Positions 1 to 8,067 of a stretch of DNA of 56,834 nt are shown here, one piece after another (the stretch's first letter is position 1; each line of letters opens with the position of its first letter). The DNA comes from an uncultured Peptococcaceae bacterium (lineage in GTDB: Bacteria > Bacillota > Desulfotomaculia > Desulfotomaculales > Desulfocucumaceae). The notes under the pieces were generated by a model. That model worked only from the letters and a program-made list of their open reading frames with translations. It made no database searches and was not told the DNA's origin. Both the position numbers and the translations under genes were made by a program. The stretch covers positions 1 to 56,834 of the forward strand of contig CATZDY010000002.1 in NCBI GenBank assembly GCA_958417755.1. The letters are read 5' to 3'.

Positions 1-242
1 ATATATTTTTTCTTAATCCTTTTTTAAATAACAAAGGATGTACTGTATGGTTTTCTAGCTGTAATTCTTGATATGTTTTTCTCTACCTGAGTTATTATGC
101 AACAAAAGGGACATGGCCTAGCCAACATTATAGTGGGAATCATAATAGTTTTAGTTTTTACATCATAGAATTGAACCCATAGTAGAAAACAAGGAAAATA
201 TTCAAAGGATACATTTCCCAATGATATAAATTTATGATGAAA

Positions 243-266
243 TAAAAGGCCTAAAAGGCTTTTTTA
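243..266 (+). terminator. Probable intrinsic terminator
   Basis: A short hairpin (GCCT-aaa-AGGC flanked by A and T runs) is followed by TTTTTT. It would end a transcript entering from left of the window. The A-rich left arm would let it work on both strands. Confidence 0.5.
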
Positions 267-507
267 TTTTCTATACAAACAAAATTGATGTTTTACAAGT
301 TAAAGATTGGTGGATATATATAATAGAATTTTTAGTTTTTACTTGAAAATATATTTTTTAAGTAAAGGATACTGTTTTTATGGCTTGTATTTTGCCGCAG
401 GCTTTCTTCATCAATGAAGAAAATAAAAAAATGAATACACTAGGTACATAAAAAAATGAAAAGCTCATAAAAATGGAAATGCATAGGACTTATTTAAATA
501 ATTATAC

Positions 508-551
508 TTGACTTTCTTAAATATTATGACATAATAAATAGGAATAATTCC
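508..551 (+). promoter_or_regulatory. Promoter with overlapping palindromic operator
   Basis: TTGACT at 508-513 is followed after 17 bases by ATAATA at 531-536, a plausible sigma-A promoter. The palindrome TATTATgacATAATA (522-536) overlaps the -10 element and resembles the dyads bound by Fur-family repressors (PerR/Zur type). A second small palindrome, GGAATAATTCC, lies at 541-551. Autorepression by the downstream Fur-family protein is inferred, not shown. Confidence 0.5.
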
Positions 552-589
552 TGTTTACTATAGTTTATTATAAATAGGAGAGAGAAAAT

Positions 590-1009
590 ATGAACCGAGA
601 GAAAATCATGAACCAAATGAAGCTTTGCGGTTTAAAAATAACCCCTCAAAGACAAGAAATACTGGATATCTTGTTAAGAGGAGAGCATAAATCTGCAGAA
701 GAAATACATAAAGAAATTAGTATAAAATATCCTAATATTAGCTTAGATACTGTGTATAGAAATTTAAATACTTTAAAAAATCTAGGTTTTGTTATCACTG
801 TTAATTTTGCTGATAACAAACAACGATACGAATTCTATGAACAGGAAAATCACCATCACCACTTGATTTGTCTAGGATGTGGAAAACAAGAAGATTTGGA
901 TTTCTGTCCTCTATGTTTCATTGACAAAGCAAAGCTAAAAGAAAAGAACTTTACTGTAAAAAGCCATCATTTTGAATTATTCGGATATTGTTCAAAGTGC
1001 GCCCATTGA
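590..1009 (+). CDS. Fur-family metal-responsive repressor (Zur-like)
   Basis: This 139-residue protein has the Fur-family layout. An N-terminal winged helix (ITPQRQEILDIL; LDTVYRNLNTL around residues 53-63) is followed by the metal-sensing dimerisation domain with HHHHLIC (about residues 88-94). Two CxxC pairs (CLGC and CPLC) and a C-terminal CSKC supply the likely structural zinc site. The start has a good ribosome binding site (AGGAGAG). It is followed at once by znuA-, znuC- and znuB-like genes, so zinc sensing (Zur) is the best guess. PerR or Fur function cannot be excluded from sequence. The dyad over its promoter suggests autoregulation. Confidence 0.85.
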   Translation: MNREKIMNQMKLCGLKITPQRQEILDILLRGEHKSAEEIHKEISIKYPNISLDTVYRNLNTLKNLGFVITVNFADNKQRYEFYEQENHHHHLICLGCGKQEDLDFCPLCFIDKAKLKEKNFTVKSHHFELFGYCSKCAH

Positions 1010-1048
1010 AACAAATATTGAAACAAATTTACTTTAAGGAGGAAAATA

Positions 1049-2029
1049 TTGCATCCAATGAAATGGAAATTATCTGGGATTATCATTTTATGTTTTTGTT
1101 TATGCTTCATAACAGCCTGTAACAAAGGCAACTCGAATCCTACAACTGAATTAAAAAAGGACCCAACAACAGACAGCATAACCGTCATTGCCACAATTTT
1201 TCCCCTATATGATTTTGCCAAAAATATAGCAGGGGACCAAACAAATACCCAGGTGACCTGTTTGTTACCCGCTGGGGCAGAACCACATCATTGGGAACCT
1301 TCTCCCAAAGATATTGTTGAAATTAGCAAGGCTGATATTTTTATTTATACAGGTTCTAACTTAGAAACTTGGGCAGATGATGTTTTAAAAACCATTGACG
1401 CCCCAAATCTCGTTGTTATCAATGCTGGATCCAATATTTCATTGTTACAAAGCCAAACTGTGGATGAACACATTGGACATGAAGAAGTTGCCACCACGGT
1501 GGATCCCCATATTTGGTTGGACCCCTTAAATAGCAAACAAATGGTGCATAATATTTTACAAGGATTTTTGACAGCAAATGCCCAACAGGCAACAGCGTAC
1601 CAAAACAATGAAGCTTTATATCAAAAAAAGTTAGATGCTTTGCACCAAGACTACCAAGAAAGTTTATCTAAAGCAAAACAAAAAAGTTTTGTCACTTCCC
1701 ATGCAGCCTTTGGTTATTTGGTGAAACAATATGGCTTAGAGCAAATTTCTATTCGAGGTTTGTCTGCGGAATCTGAGCCCACACCTGCCAAAATGGCTGA
1801 AATTGTTGATTATATCAAAAAACATCACATTCACTATATCTTTTTTGAATCATTAGCCAGTCCCAAGGTTTCTGAAACCATTGCAAAGGAAACAGGAGCA
1901 GAAATACTGATGTTACATACATTGGAAGGGATAACCCAAGAGGAATTGAATCAAAACAAAGACTATCTGTCGCTCATGCAAGAAAATCTCACAAATTTAA
2001 AAATAGCGTTAGAAATAAAGGCTTCATAG
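1049..2029 (+). CDS. znuA: Metal ABC transporter substrate-binding lipoprotein (ZnuA-like)
   Basis: This is a cluster A-I (ZnuA/TroA) metal-binding lipoprotein of 326 residues. It has an N-terminal hydrophobic signal and a lipobox ending in TAC (Cys about residue 24). Metal-ligand histidines lie in EPHHWEPSP, in the short His/Glu loop HIGHEE with DPHIWLDP after it, and in TSHAAFGY. The TTG at 1049 is chosen because AAGGAGG sits 6 bases upstream; the next ATG (1058) is too far away. It lies 39 bases after the regulator and 21 bases before the ATPase gene, so the genes probably form one operon. Zinc is favoured over manganese because of the His-rich loop, but this is an inference. Confidence 0.88.
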   Translation: MHPMKWKLSGIIILCFCLCFITACNKGNSNPTTELKKDPTTDSITVIATIFPLYDFAKNIAGDQTNTQVTCLLPAGAEPHHWEPSPKDIVEISKADIFIYTGSNLETWADDVLKTIDAPNLVVINAGSNISLLQSQTVDEHIGHEEVATTVDPHIWLDPLNSKQMVHNILQGFLTANAQQATAYQNNEALYQKKLDALHQDYQESLSKAKQKSFVTSHAAFGYLVKQYGLEQISIRGLSAESEPTPAKMAEIVDYIKKHHIHYIFFESLASPKVSETIAKETGAEILMLHTLEGITQEELNQNKDYLSLMQENLTNLKIALEIKAS

Positions 2030-2050
2030 CCCCTAAAAGGTGATGACACG

Positions 2051-2779
2051 ATGTTCAATGAGCTTGAGACAAACCATGTGGTAGATGTAAAAAAAGTGAC
2101 TTTTACGTATGGGTGCCATCCTGTACTACAAGATATTTCCTTTTTCATCAACCAAGGAGAGGCAGTGGGATTAACGGGTCCTAACGGGGCGGGGAAAACC
2201 ACTCTATTGCGTTTGATAACAGGCCAGCTCACACCGCAATCTGGAACAATTACATTGTTTGGACAAGAACCATGTGTAGTAAAAAATCGAGCACTCTTTT
2301 CCTACTTGCCCCAAAAAGCTACCTATTTTAATCCTGCATTTCCTGCCTCTGTAAAAGAAGTTGTCATGTCAGGCTTGGTGGCTAAAAAAGGCTTATTCCG
2401 TTTGTTTACATCTGCAGATGATAAGTTAGCCAAAGAAGCTTTGCATATAGTAGGATTAGACGGGCTAGAAAAACGCCCTATCTGGTCTTTATCTGGAGGA
2501 CAGCAACAAAGGGTTTTTATGGCCAGAGCCCTTATCAATCAACCCCAATTGGTAATCTTAGATGAGCCTACAGTGGGGCTGGATATTGAATCCTGTCAGG
2601 AATTCAACGCCTTATTGGTTGCCTTAAATCAAAATTATCATGTAACTCTCCTTATTGTTTCCCATGATATTGAATGGTTAAGTGGGGTCATTAATAAGAA
2701 AATTTGCTTGGATGTACATGCTTGTTCCTGTCGCGAAAGAAGCAATTTTTTACTGGCCCACGGCCGTTGTTTTGCATAA
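2051..2779 (+). CDS. znuC: Metal ABC transporter ATP-binding protein (ZnuC-like)
   Basis: This 242-residue ABC ATPase drives the ZnuA/ZnuB importer. Walker A is GPNGAGKTT (about residues 42-50), the signature is LSGGQQQR, Walker B is LVILDEP, and the switch histidine is in SHDI. Its C-terminus is unusual: a Cys/His-rich tail (HACSCRE, then HGRC) replaces the usual tail. The gene ends 22 bases before the permease start. An in-frame GTG at 2682 in the permease frame overlaps this gene but is not a credible start. Confidence 0.88.
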   Translation: MFNELETNHVVDVKKVTFTYGCHPVLQDISFFINQGEAVGLTGPNGAGKTTLLRLITGQLTPQSGTITLFGQEPCVVKNRALFSYLPQKATYFNPAFPASVKEVVMSGLVAKKGLFRLFTSADDKLAKEALHIVGLDGLEKRPIWSLSGGQQQRVFMARALINQPQLVILDEPTVGLDIESCQEFNALLVALNQNYHVTLLIVSHDIEWLSGVINKKICLDVHACSCRERSNFLLAHGRCFA

Positions 2780-2801
2780 ATCCATTGTACTAGGGGGATA
2801 T

Positions 2802-3659
2802 ATGGAACTCTTTGGAATGTTTCACTATGACTTTATGTGTCGCGCTTTATTGGCTGGCATACTGGTTGGACTCATATGTCCTTTGGTTGGTTTATTTATC
2901 TGTTTGCGTAGAATGTCTATGATAGCGGATGCCCTTTCTCATGTTTGCCTTTCCGGCATTGCTGCGGGATTATTGGCCACAGTAAATCCTGTTTTATCTG
3001 CTTCTGTTTTTGCTGTTATTGGTGCATTTTTATTAGAAAAATTAAGAAAGTATTATGCCAATTATTCGGAATTATCCATTGCCATTGTTCTTTCTACAGG
3101 GGTAGCATTGGCAGCAGTTTTGTTGAGCTTAGGAAACGGTTTTAATGCTAATTTTATGAGCTATCTTTTTGGCAGCATTGTAGCGGTCAGTGTCAATGAT
3201 ATTAAAATCATTGTTTGCATTGGATTATTTGTCTTAGGGATTGTGATTTTACTTTATAAAGAGCTTTTCCTTATTTCTTTTGATGAAGAAGGAGCAAAAG
3301 TGGCGGGAGTTCCTGTCAATTGGATCAATATTGCATTTACAACATTAACAGCTCTTACCATTGCTGTGGCCATGAGGATTGTAGGCATTTTATTGGTATC
3401 CTCTTTGATGATTTTGCCTGTGGCTGCAGCTTTACAGTTGGCTCAGAGTTTTAAAAAAGCTTTGTTTCTAGGCATTGGTTTTAGTGAGATTTCAGTCATT
3501 GTTGGTTTAATTTTATCGTATTATTTTAATTTAGCACCTGGTGGCAGTATGATTTTAACTGCAGTATGTTTGTTAATCGCAGTTTTAGTATATAAAACAG
3601 CTGTGGGGAAGGGAAGAAAAAGGATTCCCAAAATAGAAAATAAAGCAGAGTCCCTATAA
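2802..3659 (+). CDS. znuB: Metal ABC transporter permease (ZnuB-like)
   Basis: This is an ABC-3 family integral membrane protein of 285 residues with about eight to nine hydrophobic segments. It forms the channel of the zinc-type importer. The ATG at 2802 is chosen because TAGGGGG lies just upstream and the encoded N-terminus (MELFGMFHYDF) matches the family start. The longer frame from GTG 2682 would only add residues read through the end of znuC. The C-terminus is basic and cytoplasmic. Confidence 0.88.
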   Translation: MELFGMFHYDFMCRALLAGILVGLICPLVGLFICLRRMSMIADALSHVCLSGIAAGLLATVNPVLSASVFAVIGAFLLEKLRKYYANYSELSIAIVLSTGVALAAVLLSLGNGFNANFMSYLFGSIVAVSVNDIKIIVCIGLFVLGIVILLYKELFLISFDEEGAKVAGVPVNWINIAFTTLTALTIAVAMRIVGILLVSSLMILPVAAALQLAQSFKKALFLGIGFSEISVIVGLILSYYFNLAPGGSMILTAVCLLIAVLVYKTAVGKGRKRIPKIENKAESL

Positions 3660-3698
3660 TTTCGTTGCTTGAAACCGCCCATTTAGGCTATGCTTTAA

Positions 3699-3738
3699 AA
3701 GTTCTTATGCCTTTGTGTTGAAGGATAAGAGCTTTTTT
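3699..3738 (+). terminator. Intrinsic terminator after znu operon
   Basis: A ten-base-pair stem (AAGTTCTTAT with ATAAGAGCTT) is followed by TTTTTT. It separates the zinc operon from the iron operon. Confidence 0.65.
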
Positions 3739-3825
3739 ATTTGTACCTTAACATGTTTGTTAGTTTAAAAGATAAGGTAAATTGCTTTTCTATATCCTTA
3801 AATACTCTGAAAAAAATTTTATATA

Positions 3826-3909
3826 GATAATGATAATTATTATCAATTTCATCTAGACAACACAACCATAACATCGTATAATAAACAAGCGATAACGATT
3901 ATCATTATC
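3826..3909 (+). promoter_or_regulatory. Two Fur boxes upstream of feoA
   Basis: GATAATGATAATTATTATC (3826-3844) matches the classical 19-base Fur box at 18 positions. GATAACGATTATCATTATC (3891-3909) matches at 17. They lie 65 bases apart, just before the feo genes, which points to iron-dependent repression. No such box was seen before the znu operon. Confidence 0.85.
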
Positions 3910-3957
3910 ATAAAAATACTACCTTCTTTTTGAAGGGGATTGAAGGAGGGAAAAGAC

Positions 3958-4179
3958 ATGAAAAGACTGGACGAAGTACCTTGCGGACAAAGTGTTATTA
4001 TCCGTAAATTAGAAGGCAATGGAGCGGTAAAAAGACGGATAATGGATATGGGAATGACAAAAGGAGCCGAAATTATAATACAAAAAGTGGCACCATTAGG
4101 GGATCCCTTAGAAATAACCGTACGAGGTTATGAATTGTCCATTCGTAAAGCAGATGCCCAATTGATTCTAGTGGAATAA
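3958..4179 (+). CDS. feoA: FeoA, ferrous iron transport accessory protein
   Basis: This 73-residue SH3-like protein supports FeoB. It shows the family features MDMGMTKGAEI and a C-terminal VRGYELSIRKADAQLI. The ATG at 3958 is preceded by GGAGGG at good spacing, so the longer frame from 3940 is rejected because it would include the ribosome binding site. feoB follows after 31 bases. Twin Fur boxes upstream imply induction in low iron. Confidence 0.9.
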   Translation: MKRLDEVPCGQSVIIRKLEGNGAVKRRIMDMGMTKGAEIIIQKVAPLGDPLEITVRGYELSIRKADAQLILVE

Positions 4180-4210
4180 ATAAAATGCCTATTCAAAAGG
4201 AGGATAGAAA

Positions 4211-6391
4211 ATGGCAATTACCATTGCTTTAGTAGGAAATCCTAATAGCGGTAAAACCACCATGTTTAATGATTTGACAGGCAGTAGCCAGCATGTGGGA
4301 AACTGGCCAGGTGTAACGGTGGAAAAAAAGGAAGGTCATTTAAAAGGATTTAAAAAAGAAGTGTTGGTCATGGATTTACCTGGTATTTACTCTTTATCTC
4401 CTTATACTTTGGAAGAAGTGATTACCAGGAATTATTTATTACATGATAAGCCAGATGTTATTATTAATGTTGTGGATGCTTCAAATCTTGAGCGTAATTT
4501 ATATCTTACAACGCAGATTTTAGAAATTGGCATTCCCACTGTTATTGCTTTAAACATGATGGATGTGGCTGAAAAGAATGGCAATCAAATTCATTTAGAA
4601 AAGCTGTCTAAGAGTCTTGGCTGTCCAGTCATACCCACTGCGGCGGTGAAAGGAAAAGGCTTAAAAGAATTAATTGATAAAACAATACAAATTGCTAAAA
4701 AGGGACAACAAAAGGAAAGCTATCCTTATTTTCAAAATCATGTAGAGAATGCCTTAAAAACCATTGAAAATATCATAAAAAACAAAGAAGAACGCACCCA
4801 ATTGCGCTGGTACACAGTAAAACTTTTTGAACGGGATGAAAAAATCATCAAGCAATTCAATGTATCTCCTATGGAAAACACACAAATAGAAGAAGCAATT
4901 ATTCAATGTGAAGAACAGCTGGATGATGATGCTGAGAGCATTATTGCCAATGAGCGTTATCAACTTATTGCCAATCTCATGCAAACCTGTTACAAAAAGA
5001 ACGCTGAAAAACAATCAATCTCAGATAAAATAGACCAAGTATTCACCAATAAATGGTTGGCTCTACCGATTTTTTTTGGCATTATGTGGCTCATTTATTA
5101 TATATCCATTTCTACAATAGGGGACTGGACCATCGGATATGTGGAAACTTTCTTTGGTTGGATACAGGGGGGTACGGAAGGAATACTTGTTTCCTTGGGT
5201 GCTTCTGACTGGGCTTTGAGTTTGGTCATAGATGGCATAATCGGTAGTATTGGAGCGATTTTTATCTATGTTCCTCAACTTATGATTTTATTTTTATTTC
5301 TGTCCCTTTTGGAAGACAGCGGTTATATGGCCCGGGTAGCCTTTATTATGGACAGGATTTTCCGCAAATTCGGCCTTTCAGGCAAATCCTTTATTCCCAT
5401 GTTGATTGGCACCGGATGCTCTGTACCTGGCATCATGGCAAGTCGTACCATTGAAAATGATAATGATAGAAAAATGACCATTATGCTTACTCCTTTTATT
5501 CCTTGCGGCGCAAAGCTTCCCGTTTTTGCTATGTTTATTGCCTTGGTATTCGCTGAACAAGCCTGGATTGGACCTCTCATTTATATCATAGCCATTGCCA
5601 CAGTAATTATTTCAGGTCTTATACTAAAAAGAATGAAAATGTTTGCAGGAGATCCCGCTCCCTTTGTCATTGAATTGCCCAATTATAAATTGCCACGCTT
5701 TCATGGTGTTTTAATCCACATGTGGGAAAAGGCAAAATCATTCATCAAAAAAGCAGGAACCATCATTTTTGCAGCCTGTGCTTTACTTTGGTTCTTACAA
5801 AGCTTTAATCTTTCTTTCCAGTATATTGGAACAGAACACATTGATAGCAGCATTTTGGCTAACTTAGGAGAAGTCCTTCGTCCCCTTTTCGCTCCCCTGG
5901 GGTTTGGCGATTCCTGGGCACCTGTGGTGGCAAGTATAACCGGCTTGCTTGCGAAAGAAGTGGTGGTAGCAACCTTTGCTTCCTTGGGAAGCTCCATTGA
6001 CATCTCTTTTACCATGATATCTGCTTTTGCTTTTATGATATTTACCATCTTTGCAGCTCCCTGTTTTGCTGCCATTGGAGCCATGAAAAGAGAGTTTGGT
6101 AGCTGGAAATGGACCCTATTTGCTGTGGGATATCAAACTGGTTTGGCCTATGTATTGGCCCTTTTGGTGAATGTGTTTGGTAATCTTTTATTCAAAGGAA
6201 CAGCAGCAACAGTGCCCCAAGTTTTGGATTGGTCTCTGATGGAAGAAGCGTCAGAAAACGCAGTGGTTCACGGTGATATTGTGTTGATTGTATTCGGAAT
6301 CTTATTGGTCCTAGGATTAGGGATTACCATTTTTAATCATATACGTGGTTCTCAGAAGTATGCCTCTCATGTATCTAAGTTCAATGGATAA
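4211..6391 (+). CDS. feoB: FeoB, ferrous iron transporter
   Basis: This 726-residue protein has an N-terminal G domain with GNPNSGKTT (G1, about residues 8-16), DLPG (G3) and NMMD (G4). A helical spacer and then a polytopic membrane domain follow, carrying the two Gate motifs; GTGCSVPG is clear. It imports Fe2+ across the cytoplasmic membrane. Its length is normal for the family. It is the second gene of the Fur-box operon and is followed by a Cys-rich partner. High iron demand fits the many Fe-S proteins encoded downstream in this window. Confidence 0.95.
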   Translation: MAITIALVGNPNSGKTTMFNDLTGSSQHVGNWPGVTVEKKEGHLKGFKKEVLVMDLPGIYSLSPYTLEEVITRNYLLHDKPDVIINVVDASNLERNLYLTTQILEIGIPTVIALNMMDVAEKNGNQIHLEKLSKSLGCPVIPTAAVKGKGLKELIDKTIQIAKKGQQKESYPYFQNHVENALKTIENIIKNKEERTQLRWYTVKLFERDEKIIKQFNVSPMENTQIEEAIIQCEEQLDDDAESIIANERYQLIANLMQTCYKKNAEKQSISDKIDQVFTNKWLALPIFFGIMWLIYYISISTIGDWTIGYVETFFGWIQGGTEGILVSLGASDWALSLVIDGIIGSIGAIFIYVPQLMILFLFLSLLEDSGYMARVAFIMDRIFRKFGLSGKSFIPMLIGTGCSVPGIMASRTIENDNDRKMTIMLTPFIPCGAKLPVFAMFIALVFAEQAWIGPLIYIIAIATVIISGLILKRMKMFAGDPAPFVIELPNYKLPRFHGVLIHMWEKAKSFIKKAGTIIFAACALLWFLQSFNLSFQYIGTEHIDSSILANLGEVLRPLFAPLGFGDSWAPVVASITGLLAKEVVVATFASLGSSIDISFTMISAFAFMIFTIFAAPCFAAIGAMKREFGSWKWTLFAVGYQTGLAYVLALLVNVFGNLLFKGTAATVPQVLDWSLMEEASENAVVHGDIVLIVFGILLVLGLGITIFNHIRGSQKYASHVSKFNG

Positions 6392-6446
6392 CATCATATG
6401 AAAACAAACCAGCAATTATGGAATTATGGCTTATCAAGGAGGCGCT

Positions 6447-6620
6447 ATGATGATAGATTGGATTATTGGAGGGATTGTACTTGTACTTGTGGTCGGAATT
6501 GTTGTAAAAAAAATCAAGGATATCAAAAAAGGAAAGTCATGTTGTGGTTGTGAATGCTGCGCATCCAAAAGTGCTTGCTGTGATAAACAACAAACTTCCA
6601 ACATTCATGAAAGAATTTAA
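6447..6620 (+). CDS. Small FeoB-associated Cys-rich membrane protein
   Basis: About 57 residues: one N-terminal transmembrane helix, a Lys-rich stretch, then a Cys cluster (CCGCECCASKSACC). This matches the FeoB-associated Cys-rich family found after feoB in many Firmicutes. AAGGAGG lies just upstream; ATG 6447 or ATG 6450 could be the start. Its role is unknown but probably concerns handling of imported iron at the membrane. Confidence 0.8.
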   Translation: MMIDWIIGGIVLVLVVGIVVKKIKDIKKGKSCCGCECCASKSACCDKQQTSNIHERI

Positions 6621-6724
6621 ATTCACTATCAAAATTAGCTTGATACAATAATCTAGCAATAAATCACATTTTTGGCTCATTTAAGCCCAGATAAGCCAAT
6701 ACAGATATTATAAAAATGCATGCA

Positions 6725-6774
6725 TATGTCAACCAAATTATTGGTTGACATATTATGCATCATGATGTTAAGAT
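6725..6774 (+). promoter_or_regulatory. Promoter with 12-bp inverted repeat before the cobalamin riboswitch
   Basis: TATGTCAACCAA (6725-6736) and TTGGTTGACATA (6741-6752) form perfect 12-base arms around ATTA. The right arm contains TTGACA (6745-6750), with TAAGAT about 18 bases downstream, which would make a promoter for the riboswitch RNA. The repeat may be an operator, or the end hairpin of the feo operon. It lacks a T run, so I favour operator/promoter. Confidence 0.45.
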
Positions 6775-6794
6775 AGGAAAAACATAAATATGGA

Positions 6795-6958
6795 CTTAGA
6801 CAGACTGCTATTCATGAAATAGCAACAAGGAAAGCCGGTTAAATTCCGGTGCGGTCCCGCCACTGTAATGGGGAGTTGTTTTACAAAATGCCACTGGACA
6901 ATGTCTGGGAAGGCGTAAAACAATGGTGAACCAAAGCCAGGAGACTTAGCTGTCTAAG
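6795..6958 (+). promoter_or_regulatory. Cobalamin riboswitch (aptamer)
   Basis: The conserved cobalamin elements are present: AAAGCCGGTTAAATTCCGGT, GCGGTCCCGCCACTGT and AGCCAGGAGAC. The closing P1 helix pairs CTTAGACAG (6795-6803) with CTGTCTAAG (6950-6958). It lies upstream of cbiM and should lower cobalt uptake when cobalamin is plentiful. That is relevant because the acs genes downstream depend on corrinoids. Confidence 0.93.
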
Positions 6959-7302
6959 AAAGCATTTTTCCCACGCTGGATGGGAGGGAATGCGCGTCAT
7001 GGATAAATATATTCATTTTTCTGTGGCTGTACCCCCTCGCGACTAACGTGCGGGGGTTTTGTCATATTTGAATGAGATTGGTGGCATAATCCTGAGGGAT
7101 TTGCGTAAAAAAGCAGAATTGAAACATATCGACGAATCAGCCCAAAACAAGTTTGGGCTGATAGTGAATCGGCAATATCTGCTGCCCCAAATACCAGTGC
7201 CACTCTCTTAAGGGGGGTTGTAACGCATATTTTATAAACGATTCATACACTATGAAAGGTAAATCGTAAAAATAAAGATGTATCTGTAAAGGAGGTCTAT
7301 GT
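6959..7302 (+). promoter_or_regulatory. Long riboswitch leader with mini-ORF and hairpins
   Basis: About 340 bases separate the aptamer from cbiM. The leader holds a 15-codon open frame (6999-7046) with GGAGG 11 bases upstream. A GC-rich hairpin at 7031-7060 (ACCCCC with GGGGGT, then TTTT) looks like the riboswitch terminator, and the mini-ORF stop lies in its loop. A second perfect 10-bp hairpin (TCAGCCCAAA with TTTGGGCTGA) lies at 7137-7161. After the mini-ORF stop the same frame stays open for 54 more codons (7047-7208). Confidence 0.5.
7031..7060 (+). terminator. Riboswitch-linked terminator hairpin
   Basis: ACCCCC (7031-7036) pairs with GGGGGT (7052-7057), with a short inner helix, and is followed by a T run. 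Its position after the cobalamin aptamer fits an expression platform that ends transcription when ligand is bound. Confidence 0.6.
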
Positions 7303-8067
7303 ATGCGTTACAAAAAGTTCCTCATGCTAATTCCCATCTTTTTGGCTTATTTTATTGTGATGCCTTATATTGCTCCCCAAAAAGCGCATGCCATGCACAT
7401 TATGGAGGGATTCCTACCTTTGGGATGGGCAATATTTTGGTCAGTGCTTACTTTACCCTTTATTATCTGGGGTTTATTTTCCATTAAAAAAACCCTGAGA
7501 GAAGCACCAGAAACAAAAATGTTATTGGGTCTTTCAGGAGCTTTTGCCTTTGTGTTATCTGCCTTAAAACTACCTTCTGTTAGTGGCAGTTGTTCCCATC
7601 CCACAGGTACAGGATTAGGGACCATTTTATTTGGACCTGCTGCCATGAGTGTTTTAGGTTGTATTGTTCTTATTTTCCAAGCTTTATTGTTAGCCCATGG
7701 AGGGATTAGCACTTTAGGAGCCAACACATTTTCCATGGCTGTAGCAGGACCTTTTGTGGCCTACTTTATTTATAAAATATCCAAAAAAGCAGGGGCTCCC
7801 ATATGGTTATCCGTCTTTTTTGCTGCAATGTTAGGCGATCTCATGACATATGTAGTAACATCTGTACAATTGGCTTTGGCCTTTCCCATGGATGGTAGTA
7901 TTTTAGCTTCATTTACGAAATTTGGAGGCATTTTTGCTATCACTCAAATTCCCTTGGCCATTAGTGAAGGTTTGCTGACAGCCTTGGTCTTTAATCTCCT
8001 GACAGTATACAGTAAAAATGAATTGCAAGACTTATCTGTATTGAGGAGGGATGTTGTTCATGACTAG
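7303..8067 (+). CDS. cbiM: CbiM, cobalt ECF transporter S component
   Basis: This 254-residue membrane protein has an N-terminal signal sequence ending near AHA, followed by the conserved MHIMEGFLP. The His of that segment becomes the new N-terminal metal ligand in this family. Further membrane segments include the SCSHPTGTGLG loop typical of CbiM. AAAGGAGG precedes the ATG. It binds Co2+ for import by an energy-coupling (CbiMNQO) transporter. The neighbouring cbiN is broken and no cbiQ or cbiO follows, so the energy module must be encoded elsewhere. The cobalamin riboswitch upstream supports cobalt as substrate. Confidence 0.92.
   Translation: MRYKKFLMLIPIFLAYFIVMPYIAPQKAHAMHIMEGFLPLGWAIFWSVLTLPFIIWGLFSIKKTLREAPETKMLLGLSGAFAFVLSALKLPSVSGSCSHPTGTGLGTILFGPAAMSVLGCIVLIFQALLLAHGGISTLGANTFSMAVAGPFVAYFIYKISKKAGAPIWLSVFFAAMLGDLMTYVVTSVQLALAFPMDGSILASFTKFGGIFAITQIPLAISEGLLTALVFNLLTVYSKNELQDLSVLRRDVVHD

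Larger units (their letters stand above)
1..589. other. Gene-free leading stretch
   Basis: I see no convincing gene here. The one open frame on the minus strand (24-221) has no ribosome binding site and is very AT-rich. The stretch holds a probable terminator near 243-266 and the promoter/operator of the Fur-family gene near 508-551. The rest is AT-rich spacer. Confidence 0.6.

Noticed and set aside
24..221. A 65-residue minus-strand frame at the left edge
   Set aside because: AT-rich composition, no ribosome binding site and no recognisable motif.
6997..7203. A 68-residue frame on the minus strand in the riboswitch leader
   Set aside because: It runs antisense through the terminator and a second hairpin, has no ribosome binding site, and resembles no family I know.
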